From Deinandra increscens subsp. villosa (Eukaryota > Streptophyta > Magnoliopsida > Asterales > Asteraceae), in NCBI GenBank assembly GCA_039602395.1, contig JBCNJP010000010.1:38077874-38141873 (forward strand): a stretch of DNA of 64,000 nt, written 5' to 3'. The translations under genes were made by a program, and so were the position numbers. Each line of letters opens with the position of its first letter. Within the stretch, counting starts at the first letter, position 1. Of the stretch, positions 11,223 through 20,886 are shown one piece after another. The notes below the pieces were generated by a model that worked only from the letters and a program-made list of their open reading frames with translations, had not been told where the DNA came from and searched no databases.

Positions 11223-11602
11223 AAAAACGAGCATTTTTTTATCTTCAAAACGTGTATAGTGTTGCTATATAAAAAAATAATTACTTTTTCGATTTTTGAC
11301 ACAAGATGACACAATGATCTGAATATTTTTTATACAGTATGACATAATGATCTGAACATTTTGACACAATGAGATGAAATTTTGACACAATTATCTGAAT
11401 ATTTGACACAATAACGAGCATATACACAATGACAAGTATTAGTCACAAATTACAAAGTGAAAAGACACAATGACGAATATTAAACACAATGACACAATGT
11501 GACACAATAACACACTAGAAAAATCGAAATAGTAAAAAAAAAAATTTTATATAGCAACACTGTACGTATTTTGAAGATAAAGAAACACTCGTTTTTTTTT
11601 TT
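11223..11602. mobile_element. Foldback/MITE-like element with ~80-bp terminal inverted repeats
   Basis: The left arm 11223-11299 (AAACGAGC, TTTATCTTCAAAA, AGTGTTGCTATATAAAA, TTCGATTTTT) is matched in reverse complement by 11520-11602. The interior is built of repeats of GACACAATGA and relatives. No ORF and no clear target duplication were found, so the superfamily is not assigned; long arms suit a Mutator-like or foldback element. Confidence 0.75.
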
Positions 11603-12490
11603 AAATAATGCCATATCTAAAGTTATGAAGTTCTAAAAATAATGAGAGAACAAGATAAAAAGTCAACAAAAGTGATTGAGACTAAAATGTCTTTTTCATA
11701 ATTCTTATTCTCCATCAATTAATTTAGAGTCATTGATATTCATTTAATTGACGATCTAAGAGATGAGATTCCTTCTTACCCTTATTACCCTTATGAAACT
11801 TCTTACTATAACCTGTCTCACATTCTGTTTACCTATTCTTTTAAACGAGTGTTTTACCGATTAGATTATCATTTATTTGTTTGTCATTTTATTTTATATA
11901 ACTAGTATACTATTATTTAAGTCCTCGCTAAGCACAATCATAATCTACACGACTGATTTAAAAAAAAACTATAAATACAATCATAATCTACGACAATTAT
12001 GTATTTTTATATCTATATAAAAAACTTCTCAATAATTATAGCTGGGTCAGAGGTTTTACGACAGTAGGTTTCCTCTGGGATGAATGTGCAACGGAGAGGG
12101 TCTTGGTTACTCGTACGGACTGCGGTCGTAACGTGTCGTGAGTAACATCGTTTAAGATGATGAGACCCCTAAGTAACCTAGTGTTTGCAGTTAAGAAAAG
12201 AAATCTAGTCATGAAAAATAAGGATTTTGTTTATTATATTAAAATGAAATACTTGGTAAATTTGAATTTAAACTCAACTAAAGTAAAAAACAAATTATAA
12301 AATTAAATAGAATAAAATATTTTATATTACATGCATATTATTTAATTAAAATATTATCATGAACAAAGTATTATAAATATTATATTAAAGCATTAAAGTA
12401 TATGCAATAAAATATATTATTTTAATAAAATATAATATATATGTAATAAAAATATTATCTTGAATAAAATGTTAATCTTAAAATTAAAAT
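11603..12490. other. AT-rich spacer without a gene
   Basis: Only short AT-rich open frames are present. A GC-richer patch at about 12045-12160 contains GTTACTC...GAGTAAC in inverted orientation. I cannot assign it. Confidence 0.5.
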
Positions 12491-12493
12491 TTA

Positions 12494-12861
12494 GGCTGTG
12501 TTTGACACACTAGCTAAAAAGCTAGATGCTAGCTGATAAGTTAGTTGCTAGCTGATAAAAAATAACGTTTGGTAAAAACTAGCTGAAAAATATAAAATAA
12601 CATAAAAGTACATGTATTTAAATATATTAAAAGTTAAAAACAAAGTATAAATAATTAGTTAGGGAAGGGTAAAACTAGAAATATTATAAATGTTAGTTGA
12701 AACGCTACTCCAACTAGCTTTTCAAAAGCTAGCTTATAAGGTAGCTTTTTAACATTACCAAACGAAGTTTTTTTTTAAAAAATTAGCTTTTGAAAAAGCC
12801 CCGTTTTGGTAACATTAAAAAGCTAACTTATAAGCTAGCTTATGGCGCGTCAAACACGACC
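12494..12861. mobile_element. Tourist-like (PIF/Harbinger) MITE, 368 bp
   Basis: Terminal inverted repeats GGCTGTGTTTGAC at the left and GGTCGTGTTTGAC (reverse complement) at the right bound an AGCT-rich palindromic interior (TAGCTTATAAGCTAGCT-type motifs). The 3-bp duplication TTA at 12491-12493 and 12862-12864 is the diagnostic target site of PIF/Harbinger elements. No transposase is encoded. Confidence 0.85.
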
Positions 12862-13094
12862 TTAGTATTTGGATAATTGCTAACTTCAATATAAAAATTT
12901 GTATTTGAATAATTATTTATTGGATACTTATTAAATGTTTCAACTAAATAAACCATAATATGGAAATTTAGTATTTGGATAATTATTTATTAAATTTTTG
13001 ACTTAATCCAAAATTTTATGATGATGCTAAGTGTCTTTTTTTTAATAATTAGAGTATGAACAAACTTTTTATTTATTATATAGTATAGATAGAT

Positions 13095-13385
13095 AGATGT
13101 AATTAAGTAATTAAATAATTGGTTATATATTATATATTAAATTAAGTAATTAAATAATTGGTTATTAAATAATTTAGAAGACAATAAATAAACAGTGGAT
13201 ATATATCCAAACTTTTCGTTTAATAGAAATAAGTTTTTTTTCATATAATTAACTAATTAGATGTTGATTATCCCTATAATAAATATATTTTATTTTTTGC
13301 CATGGAAATACAAATAACTGATTAATTAGGGTGGTGATTATCCTTACAATAAATATTTTTTATTTATTTCCATGAAAATACCAAA
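13095..13385. repeat. Local direct repeats in AT-rich DNA
   Basis: TTAAGTAATTAAATAATTGG occurs at about 13100-13119 and 13143-13162. A second pair, GATTATCC(C/T)TA(T/C)AATAAATAT, occurs at about 13266 and 13336. Confidence 0.7.
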
Positions 13386-13566
13386 ACACTAAAAATAAGA
13401 GGGGATAATTTGGGAGGGAAAACAACTATGAAATTGAGTGTGAGAATGACATGTGTTAAGAAAATCTTTTCTTTTATATAATAGTATGATGATATAGAAG
13501 TAGATTTTATTTTTAGGTTATTATTTGATTTAATAATCTTTTGTTATATGTTTTTCAATTCCTTTT

Positions 13567-13569
<3 letters not shown>

Positions 13570-13617
<48 letters not shown>
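13570..13617. repeat. (AT)n microsatellite
   Basis: About 48 bases of pure AT, immediately left of GGGGTTGGATCC. TA runs at this position are common at the ends of non-autonomous plant transposons. Confidence 0.95.
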
Positions 13618-13620
<3 letters not shown>

Positions 13621-14075
13621 GTTGGATCCACTAAAAAGCTTATTTTGCCTAAAAAGAATAGGAAAAGATCTCATCCATTGATTTTAGAAATCAACGGCTG
13701 AGATTTAAATGCAGTAGAATATGAAAGGAAATTAAAGAACGGGGGTATTTTTGATATAGCCTCTTTTGTTGACTTTTTTTTAGTTTTTCCTCACGTTTTT
13801 TAAATGATCATAACTTTTTCATACGACATTATTTTTTTATAAAAGTTACACCATAATAACGGACATTTTTTTCTCTCTTTAATATGAGTATAATATAATT
13901 TTTTTAAAGTTCTTTTAAAAAAATGTACTAGTTTGTCATATATGTACTGATTTAAAAAAAAGTGTATTAATTTGTAATAATTATACTTTTTTACATTCAA
14001 ACAATATAATTTGTATTGTTTTGTATTGTACGTTTCTTTTGCAATAAAACAACTACTTTTATGTTGTTTTGTATT
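13618..14075. mobile_element. Probable non-autonomous DNA element fragment
   Basis: The stretch starts GGGGTTGGATCC right after the AT run and includes a recurring-type block CATCCATTGATTTTAGAAATC / CAACGGCTGAGATTTAAATG. It has no coding content. It ends where the gypsy coding fragment begins at about 14076. I infer an inserted or adjoining transposon end; type unknown. Confidence 0.3.
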
Positions 14076-14077
14076 AC

Positions 14078-14257
14078 GTCTTTCGACACAATGAAGCAAG
14101 CAGACAAGAAAACCAGGGTAAATTGGCACCAAACTGGGAAGGACCCTACCAAGTCAGTGAGGCACACGCCAAAGGATCCTACAAGCTAGTAACTATAGAA
14201 GGAAAAGCCGTTCCACGACACTGGAATGCAATGCAACTCAAAAAGTGCTACTTGTAA
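14078..14257 (+). pseudogene. Ty3/gypsy integrase C-terminus (Tat-like), fragment
   Basis: About 58 codons end in a natural TAA. The peptide carries the NEASR...QGKLAPNWEGPY block and the W-N-A/V-x-x-L-K-K-(C/Y)-Y-L tail found at the very end of plant Tat/Ogre-type gypsy polyproteins. Everything upstream (protease, RT, RNase H, the integrase core) is missing because unrelated AT-rich DNA joins at about 14076. Downstream, an antisense ORF on the - strand (15451-16950) fits the known 3' arrangement of Tat elements. It cannot be functional alone. Confidence 0.8.
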
Positions 14258-14464
14258 AACAAAACCTACTCTGTTCGACATGTTTATCTTAAAAGGATCT
14301 CTACACATTCTATTTTAATGAAAGTCGACACCAAATGCCTTAAATTTGTGTCCCCTTTTAAATACATACTTGCATCTAATTATAATTGCTCGAACCGATT
14401 GGATAATGTCGGCTAGATTACAATAATAGATCACTTATTACATAATTCATAGACTCAAGTCAGC

Positions 14465-14590
14465 CACATCGGTCACACAATATAATGTGAATATACAATC
14501 ACACAATATAATGTTATTTAACAATTCAAATGTTATTACAAGTCGCGGGCCGACAACATACAATCACACAATATAATGTGAATATAGTAA
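14465..14590. repeat. Short tandem/interspersed repeats
   Basis: CACACAATATAATGTGAATATA and shortened forms occur three times between about 14472 and 14587 in the untranslated part of the gypsy relic. Confidence 0.75.
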
Positions 14591-14647
14591 TAAAAGCTGA
14601 CACGATGAATCATTCACACTCGGTCATACAAACATACATATTTCCAC

Positions 14648-15286
14648 CTGGGCAGTTAATACGGCTGATATCCCACCGGGATATCGGTGGGATATCGAAC
14701 CTTGGGAAAAAATACGGTGTAAAATACGGTGGTAAAATACAGTGGCGATAAAATCGGCCGTATTTGCCGATATATCGCCATTTTTTCCTGAAAATTCGGT
14801 GATATTATGTTAAAAATACGGTGGACTGTTTTTTATAAAAATTAACACCAAAACAGAAAAACTGGTTGATTTTGCGGTAAAAAAAATTACACCAAAAAAC
14901 GGGTCTCGCACGGACCCATGTTTTTGAGTTGCATTCGTGTCCGCAGGTCGCGCGAGCACGAGTTTGGTTCTTCGAGCAAAACTCCCAATTTCTGCCCCCC
15001 CCCCCTGTGCGAGGGTAGTAGCCGGAGTAAAACATAGCACATGATTCAAATCTTTCTTGGATGACTACACATTTAAACGACACCTTGTTTTGTCTACCCA
15101 CCAATGTGGGATATGTGTAACCTTTTGAGATTAACATCTCATTCACACACACACACTATAAAATTTTAATGTACATAACTATATATTAAAATGACCGATA
15201 TCCCACCGATATTTCACCGAGATAACCGATATATCGTATATCGGTCCTTGACCGTATTCCGAATTTTTACCGTATTAACTGTATAG
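14648..15286. mobile_element. hAT-like non-autonomous element, 639 bp
   Basis: Identical 8-bp duplications ATTTCCAC at 14640-14647 and 15287-15294 flank the element, the length expected for hAT insertions. Inside, the ends contain CAGTTAATACGG (14653-14664) and its exact complement CCGTATTAACTG (15270-15281). Both ends are packed with palindromic blocks such as GATATCGGTGGGATATC and CGATATATCG. No transposase frame exists. A C11-12 run lies at about 14996-15006. It sits between the gypsy stop codon and the antisense ORF, so it inserted into that relic. Confidence 0.8.
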
Positions 15287-15450
15287 ATTTCCACTATCAT
15301 TCATCACAAGTACTTTGAAAATAAAATGGCAAACACAAGGTGTCAAATATAAACATTTCCATTAAATACAAAGTCGACCGGCATTACAGTACTACCCAAT
15401 CGGGTGAAAGAGAAATAACAAACAGGAACCTATCTACATGGGATCTCGGT

Positions 15451-16950
15451 TTACAGTCGCCCAACAGGAGCAAAGACCGTCCCAAAAGGCGTCTCGGCCA
15501 GGTAATCCACCTTCGGGTCAACAGCCTGAAAATCAGCCCGGGTCTTGTTCACACACTCGGACAAACTGTCCAAGTACTTGTACTTCACCTGAGCATACCT
15601 CTTGGACGCTTCACCGAATGCCACATCCGACTCTGGCCTGCAATACTTGCCTCGGCCAGAGGTTTCCCGGCAGTGGCGTGCTCTTAGCCCGCTACAAAAC
15701 CCAGGTGAGCTCCTCGTCTCATCACGACACTCTGGAACTTACCAAGTTTCTGTTTATACGGCAAACTACCATGTAGTCGGCCAACAACAAACTATGGACC
15801 CTCTTCGATCAGCCACTGTCGGTCATCGCCCAACTGCTTCACTTGGCCCTGAGCGCCTTTATACAGATCAGACAGTCGGTCCTTCTCGACCTTCAGCTTA
15901 CCAAGGTCGGCAGTCAACCCCTTCACTTCGACAGCAAGACGAACAACATCGTCATCACACCGCTTACGAAGATCACCAAGGGAAACTTCATGTTCTTTAC
16001 CGATGCCTCAAGGGCAGCACGAGCTTCGGCGTTGGCCAGTTTCCCAGCCCTGAGCTCTTCAACCTCCCTTTCCAAGGCCGACACCTTCTCAAGATCAGCA
16101 CTATCATACTTTATTCTCAGGTCGCCAATATCCTTCTTCAACATGCTGGCCTCGGACCTCTTGGCCGAAAAGCGAGACTTCAAGCTACCCAAGGTTTTTT
16201 CAAGCCTGGCATTCGCTGAACCATGCCTATACCAGCAACATAGGCCCGGGTAAACTTGAACGTGGCCCTTCGACGGGCCTCCTCGGGAGTTTCATTATCA
16301 CTTTCAACGCATGCGCCCGTCGGGATGCTGAAGCGGGCAAACTCAGCACAGTTTGGTTGAGTCGAGCCGAGAACAATTGATTATCTGCCATTCAGGCACA
16401 AAGACTTGGTCGGCAGCAGCCGGGTCAACCTCATGAAGGGGTGACGACGCGAAATCACTGTCCTCCATAACAAACTGATCCGTCTTCGCCTCTTCAGAAT
16501 GAACATGCCTTTTCAACTGTCACCCCACCGTCACACGACCAGTGTCAGTGAACTCTGACCCCACCGCCTGCAGGTTACGGAGAAAATCGTCAAACTCGTC
16601 GGGTAACCGAGAGCTAAACAAAGGAGAGAGCGGGACACTTACACTAGCTGCAGCATCGTCAGCTTTCTTTTTTCCTCTTATCAGTAAGAGACACCTCCCC
16701 CTCCTCCTGCTCCTCCTCCCCCAAGGAAATTATATCGACTTCAGAGTTGGTACCCTCGTCACGCAGATGGGATGACGACCGCTTCCCAGCCACATCACCC
16801 CCACGAACCACCATATGATTTAAGCGATGGCCGCTCTCAGACCTATCAGTTTGACTGTCGGCTTCGGAAGCTTTGCTCTTGCGAGTTGCTTTATCCTTCT
16901 TCGTCTTGCCGACTTCCTCATCAACAAGAACATTGGTTTCACCACCCAAG
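15451..16950 (-). pseudogene. Antisense coiled-coil ORF of a Tat-type gypsy element (putative gypsy-type transposase family)
   Basis: On the - strand the coding signal runs from the gap edge at 16950 down to a TAA at 15451-15453. Frame pieces include 16950-16659 (Lys/Glu/Ser-rich, then an EEEQEEGEVS acidic stretch), 16192-15923 (heptad-rich, ALEREVEELRAGK, LANAEARAALE) and 15650-15451 (AQVKYKYLDSLSECV, ending TVFAPVGRL). This order is typical of the proteins annotated as putative gypsy-type transposase, which several Tat-lineage elements carry antisense to pol. Frameshifts and the 500-bp gap break it. The N-terminal domain would lie in or beyond the gap. Function is unknown even in intact copies. 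The + strand ORFs here are shadows. Confidence 0.6.
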
Positions 16951-17450
16951 NNNNNNNNNNNNNNNNNNNNNNNNNNNNNNNNNNNNNNNNNNNNNNNNNN
17001 NNNNNNNNNNNNNNNNNNNNNNNNNNNNNNNNNNNNNNNNNNNNNNNNNNNNNNNNNNNNNNNNNNNNNNNNNNNNNNNNNNNNNNNNNNNNNNNNNNNN
17101 NNNNNNNNNNNNNNNNNNNNNNNNNNNNNNNNNNNNNNNNNNNNNNNNNNNNNNNNNNNNNNNNNNNNNNNNNNNNNNNNNNNNNNNNNNNNNNNNNNNN
17201 NNNNNNNNNNNNNNNNNNNNNNNNNNNNNNNNNNNNNNNNNNNNNNNNNNNNNNNNNNNNNNNNNNNNNNNNNNNNNNNNNNNNNNNNNNNNNNNNNNNN
17301 NNNNNNNNNNNNNNNNNNNNNNNNNNNNNNNNNNNNNNNNNNNNNNNNNNNNNNNNNNNNNNNNNNNNNNNNNNNNNNNNNNNNNNNNNNNNNNNNNNNN
17401 NNNNNNNNNNNNNNNNNNNNNNNNNNNNNNNNNNNNNNNNNNNNNNNNNN
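16951..17450. other. Assembly gap, 500 N
   Basis: Exactly 500 N, the usual placeholder for a gap of unknown size. Reading frames that cross it are not real evidence. Confidence 1.
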
Positions 17451-18739
17451 GGACAACGATTGTCACTTGTGAAAGCCGATCGCAACTCCCGTTTATAAGG
17501 CTTTCGCAAATTAATTCGCGAAATACGTTTAGCCTCCAATGTGCCATTTTGTTTGCGAGTGACTAGATGTATGGTGTTGAAATACTCCAACACGCAAAGT
17601 ACTCGTAAAGAAAATGATAGATGTCCTCAGTGGTCAATGTGCATGCACGGTGTTGAAATAATCCAATGCACACACCTTGGGAGATACCCTGAACACCAAG
17701 TGTGGTGTTGAAATACTCCGACACTGATGCATTGGTAAATATGTTCCAAGTTAGACTTGACTAGGATGACATAATTTATCCGTTTTGTGGCTTACCAGAT
17801 AGGATTTATTAGTCAGTGTTTTAATTAATTAAACGTTTGACTAAGCTTACTCAAGAACCCTATCACACTCGGGACAAGCAATTTAATAACCTCCTTATTA
17901 AAGACTACGCGTCGCGAGGCAATAACCAATTATTAAAAGGTTCGATATCTAAGATCGAAAATTCGAGATAACAGTCAAATAAAATTGGTTATTAACTTTC
18001 GAGTCTTAATTAAATTTAGGACTCAAATGATTGTAAAACAGTTTTAACCGTTTAAAACTTAGTTTGGAATTTTAGTTGGCGCGTTAAACGAGTTAAGACA
18101 AGCAACCAAAACGCCCATGCAAAAAGACACATATTCGACTTAAGAGGTTTTGACATTGTCAAAGCCTAATGACAATGTTGAAGAAGGTCTGGGACTAAAA
18201 GTAAAATCAACCACAAGGATGAGTCTTGAAAGATCATCCGGTTGACTCTAACGCTCCCACTAGCTTCATAAGCTCTTCTTAATTGATTGGAATTCGTCGG
18301 TCTCCCAGTCGTGAATACTTGCCATGCTAGGGAGTGTCCTTAGACAAGAACACTCGCCACGATGGGGTAGTCGCATCAATGCTTGTCTCATTCCTCTAGG
18401 GCGAAGGTGAGCATTTACAACAAAATAGAATAATAACCTACTCTATTTTAGATAGAACTTTTGAACCCAAAAAACTAGTGGGCTAATCCAAAACCAATAT
18501 ATAAGTGGGCCAAAATGGGCCAAAACAAACACGACAACCAATCTCAGCCGTAATATGGGTCTAGCCGAATGTACGCGTTAAACAATCAATTAACGAATTC
18601 AAAATATTTGGTGAAATTATATCGACCAAACATGTATATAGGCAATTCGTTTGACTTTCGTGACTTTTGGGTTTTAACCCCAGTTCGCGTAATCCACCAG
18701 TTTAAAACCGACCAGTTAGGGTTTGCGTGTGGTGATCTA
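17451..18739 (-). mobile_element. 5' leader of a minus-strand copia element
   Basis: The sequence is internal to the primer site at 18740-18752 and runs left into the gap. It has no coding sequence, so it is leader upstream of gag, more than 1.2 kb long. It contains three copies of TGTTGAAATA(C/A)TCC(A/G)A at 17572-17720 on the + strand (GGAGTATTTCAACACC on the element strand). The gag and pol would lie in or beyond the gap. Confidence 0.6.
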
Positions 18740-18752
18740 GGCTCTGATACCA
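18740..18752 (-). other. tRNA-Met primer binding site
   Basis: On the - strand it reads TGGTATCAGAGCC, complementary to the tRNA-Met 3' end, one base inside the LTR end at 18754. This fixes the element's orientation. Confidence 0.9.
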
Positions 18753-18753
18753 C

Positions 18754-20091
18754 TGTTGGGTTTCGACAGTGGTATACGGATGCCCGGTGATGTTAAAAGA
18801 ACCTTTTACATTTACTTAAAACATTACCGACTGGGTTTTAGCAAATCAGAGTTAAAACAGATTAAATGGTAATCCGTTACGCAGCAGAATAAACGAGTTT
18901 ACTAATTAAACACGTAAACCATTAGTGTCGTAATCGTGTCAACATGGTCACGATCACCAAAAACCACACAAACACCTATTCGCGTTAAACCGGTTAACGC
19001 GAAATAAATAACGATAAGACAACGAGTTTCAACGAACGAGTTTCAAACGAACGAAGCACTAGGTTAAAACGGAACAAAGAGGATCACTTTCGATCTCCAA
19101 CAGTTGTCGCGTATCGCGATGATTCTCATGGTCAAGTGTCGCGTACCGCTACGGGATTGCATTTATGCCCGCGGTTATTACGCGTTGCGAGAGTACGTCT
19201 TGATAGATGTCGCGTCTCGTGAGACTACGAGATAATTCAGATTCAAGTCTAATTGCAACCGGAGATGGCGCATGGCGAAAGGCATCAGGCTCGCATTGAC
19301 AGGAGACGGTCAAGCGAACGTAGATGCGCGACGGTAGTGGTGGTGGGTGACGATGGCGGCGGCGGCGGCGATTTACACGGTGGTGATCAGCAGTTTTGCG
19401 GTGGTGATTGGCGGCAAACCGAGTGGCGGATCAAGGCGTATGAGGCGGCGATCTCTAGACTGTAAAGTGGTCTGCGGGCGTGGACTGACGGAACACCCTA
19501 ACTAGCAACGAGCATCAAGATACGGTGGCTCGAAGATGGCCACCGGAGCATACGGTGGCCGAGATTGACGCGAAATGGGAAAAAACGGCGGTGCCGTTTT
19601 TCTTTTCTCTTGGGGTTTCTCGACGGGGAATCAGAGGAAGGAGAATTTCAATCTCCTTTTCGTTTCTGCCGTGTTGCGCTAATGGGGTGGTGATTAGGGT
19701 TTTGTCCCTAATCATCTAATCAATATTAGATACTCCGGCCCGCCTCAAATATAAAGCCCATTTCTGTACGTGAGCCCACGAGGAAATGTTAGTAAAAGTT
19801 TCACTAACGAATAACTCGATCTTGAATTAAAATAAAAACTATTTTTATTTAAATATCATTCACCCTTTATTATTAAGCCGGTTAATAATAATATTATTGA
19901 TTATTAATTATTTATAACAAGTATAAATAATATATATATATATATATATATATTCATAATCAAATGTTTCAGTTTCTTTTACCGGTTAACAAGTAAGCGA
20001 GTTTAAAGTTCCCTGCACCCGGTGTAACTCTTACATGTCGTAACCGGGTCGGGTTCAAGATTTGTCAGGTCTGAACACATAATATCTAACA
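18754..20091 (-). mobile_element. 5' LTR of a minus-strand copia, 1,338 bp
   Basis: TGTTGGGTTTCGACAGTGG at one end and ATATCTAACA at the other give TG...CA ends; the adjacent primer site shows it is the 5' LTR on -. It is the same family as the solo LTR at 9456-10681. It contains a 31-base TA run at about 19929-19952 and a GGCGGC-rich stretch at 19330-19440 resembling a transcribed 5' UTR. The flank after 20091 is CATAC. The partner LTR is not visible, probably beyond the gap. Confidence 0.8.
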
Positions 20092-20786
20092 CATACAATC
20101 TAATCATTCCTTGACATTTATCACATCCTACATACATATTTGCATCCAGATAACATGGTATATCAAATTGGACTCAAAGATGCACATGAAGGTTTTACAA
20201 CCTCTAGGCATCTCTCAAATACCTAAAGCATGTAATATTCAACCACCTCACTAATCCATCTTTGATCACATAAGTGCCAAGTCTTCACATTTATGAAAAT
20301 TTGCAATTCCTTCACAAAATCCATACCTCATAAAACCTAAGCATCCAAACACACCCCCATCAAGATTTCAATTTCTTTGTGATGGGTCTAACCCCCATCA
20401 TAATCTTACAAGAAAACACATAAGCGTTAGCATGTAGGGTGAATCTAGGCATAATACAAGCATAAAAACACATATACAACTGATTTCCTATGTCAATTTA
20501 ACCTCTAGGTGATATTCATATTTTCACCTATCTTGATGAACACTTACTTGATGTAGGAAATCAGAAATTGATGGTGGAATCGCAGCCTAGACACCCCCTT
20601 TTCTCGAAATCCAGCATTCCACTTCCAGAATTCCACTATCACACTAAGATTTGGGGTGGATTTGGTCAACAACAAGCTATCTCTCCCTCTCTTCTCTCCT
20701 GGTTCGTGAATGTCAATCCCCCTAGGGGATTTTCGGAAATTTTCTTTTGCTATAACACCCCATTTAGACATTCAAACCTTCCTCTT
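20092..20786. other. Non-coding sequence, repeat-like
   Basis: It is AC/CT-rich on + with repeated CCCCCATCA(T/A) motifs (20355-20405). No protein is recognisable in any frame. It may be part of another LTR retroelement leader on - (GTTATAGCAAAAG-type sequence at 20745), but I cannot show this. Confidence 0.4.
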
Positions 20787-20886
20787 TAAACCTTTATCAA
20801 ATTCATGACTATCTTCTTAATTTACCCCTTTTAACCCACATCTTTAAACCTTTATCAAATTCATGACTAACTTCTTAATTTACCCC
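20787..20886. repeat. 57-bp tandem duplication at a breakpoint
   Basis: TTTAAACCTTTATCAAATTC followed by ATGACTA(T/A)CTTCTTAATTTACCCC occurs twice. The second copy ends exactly where the truncated copia gag (element V) begins. Confidence 0.85.

Noticed and set aside
15338..16253. Plus-strand ORFs of 112-205 residues
   Set aside because: They are shadows of the antisense coiled-coil ORF, which has the coherent heptad pattern on -.
16659..17593. ORFs of 199-265 residues crossing the gap
   Set aside because: Most of their length is undefined (N) sequence; only the flanking residues carry information.
18740..18752. tRNA gene (also at 154, 24186, 45064, 53866 and 61731)
   Set aside because: Only 12-20 bases match tRNA 3' ends, always next to an LTR; these are primer binding sites.
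9456..20091. One copia element bounded by the two related LTRs
   Set aside because: The left LTR has its own TAGAG duplication on both sides, and gypsy and MITE sequence with no copia coding lies between.
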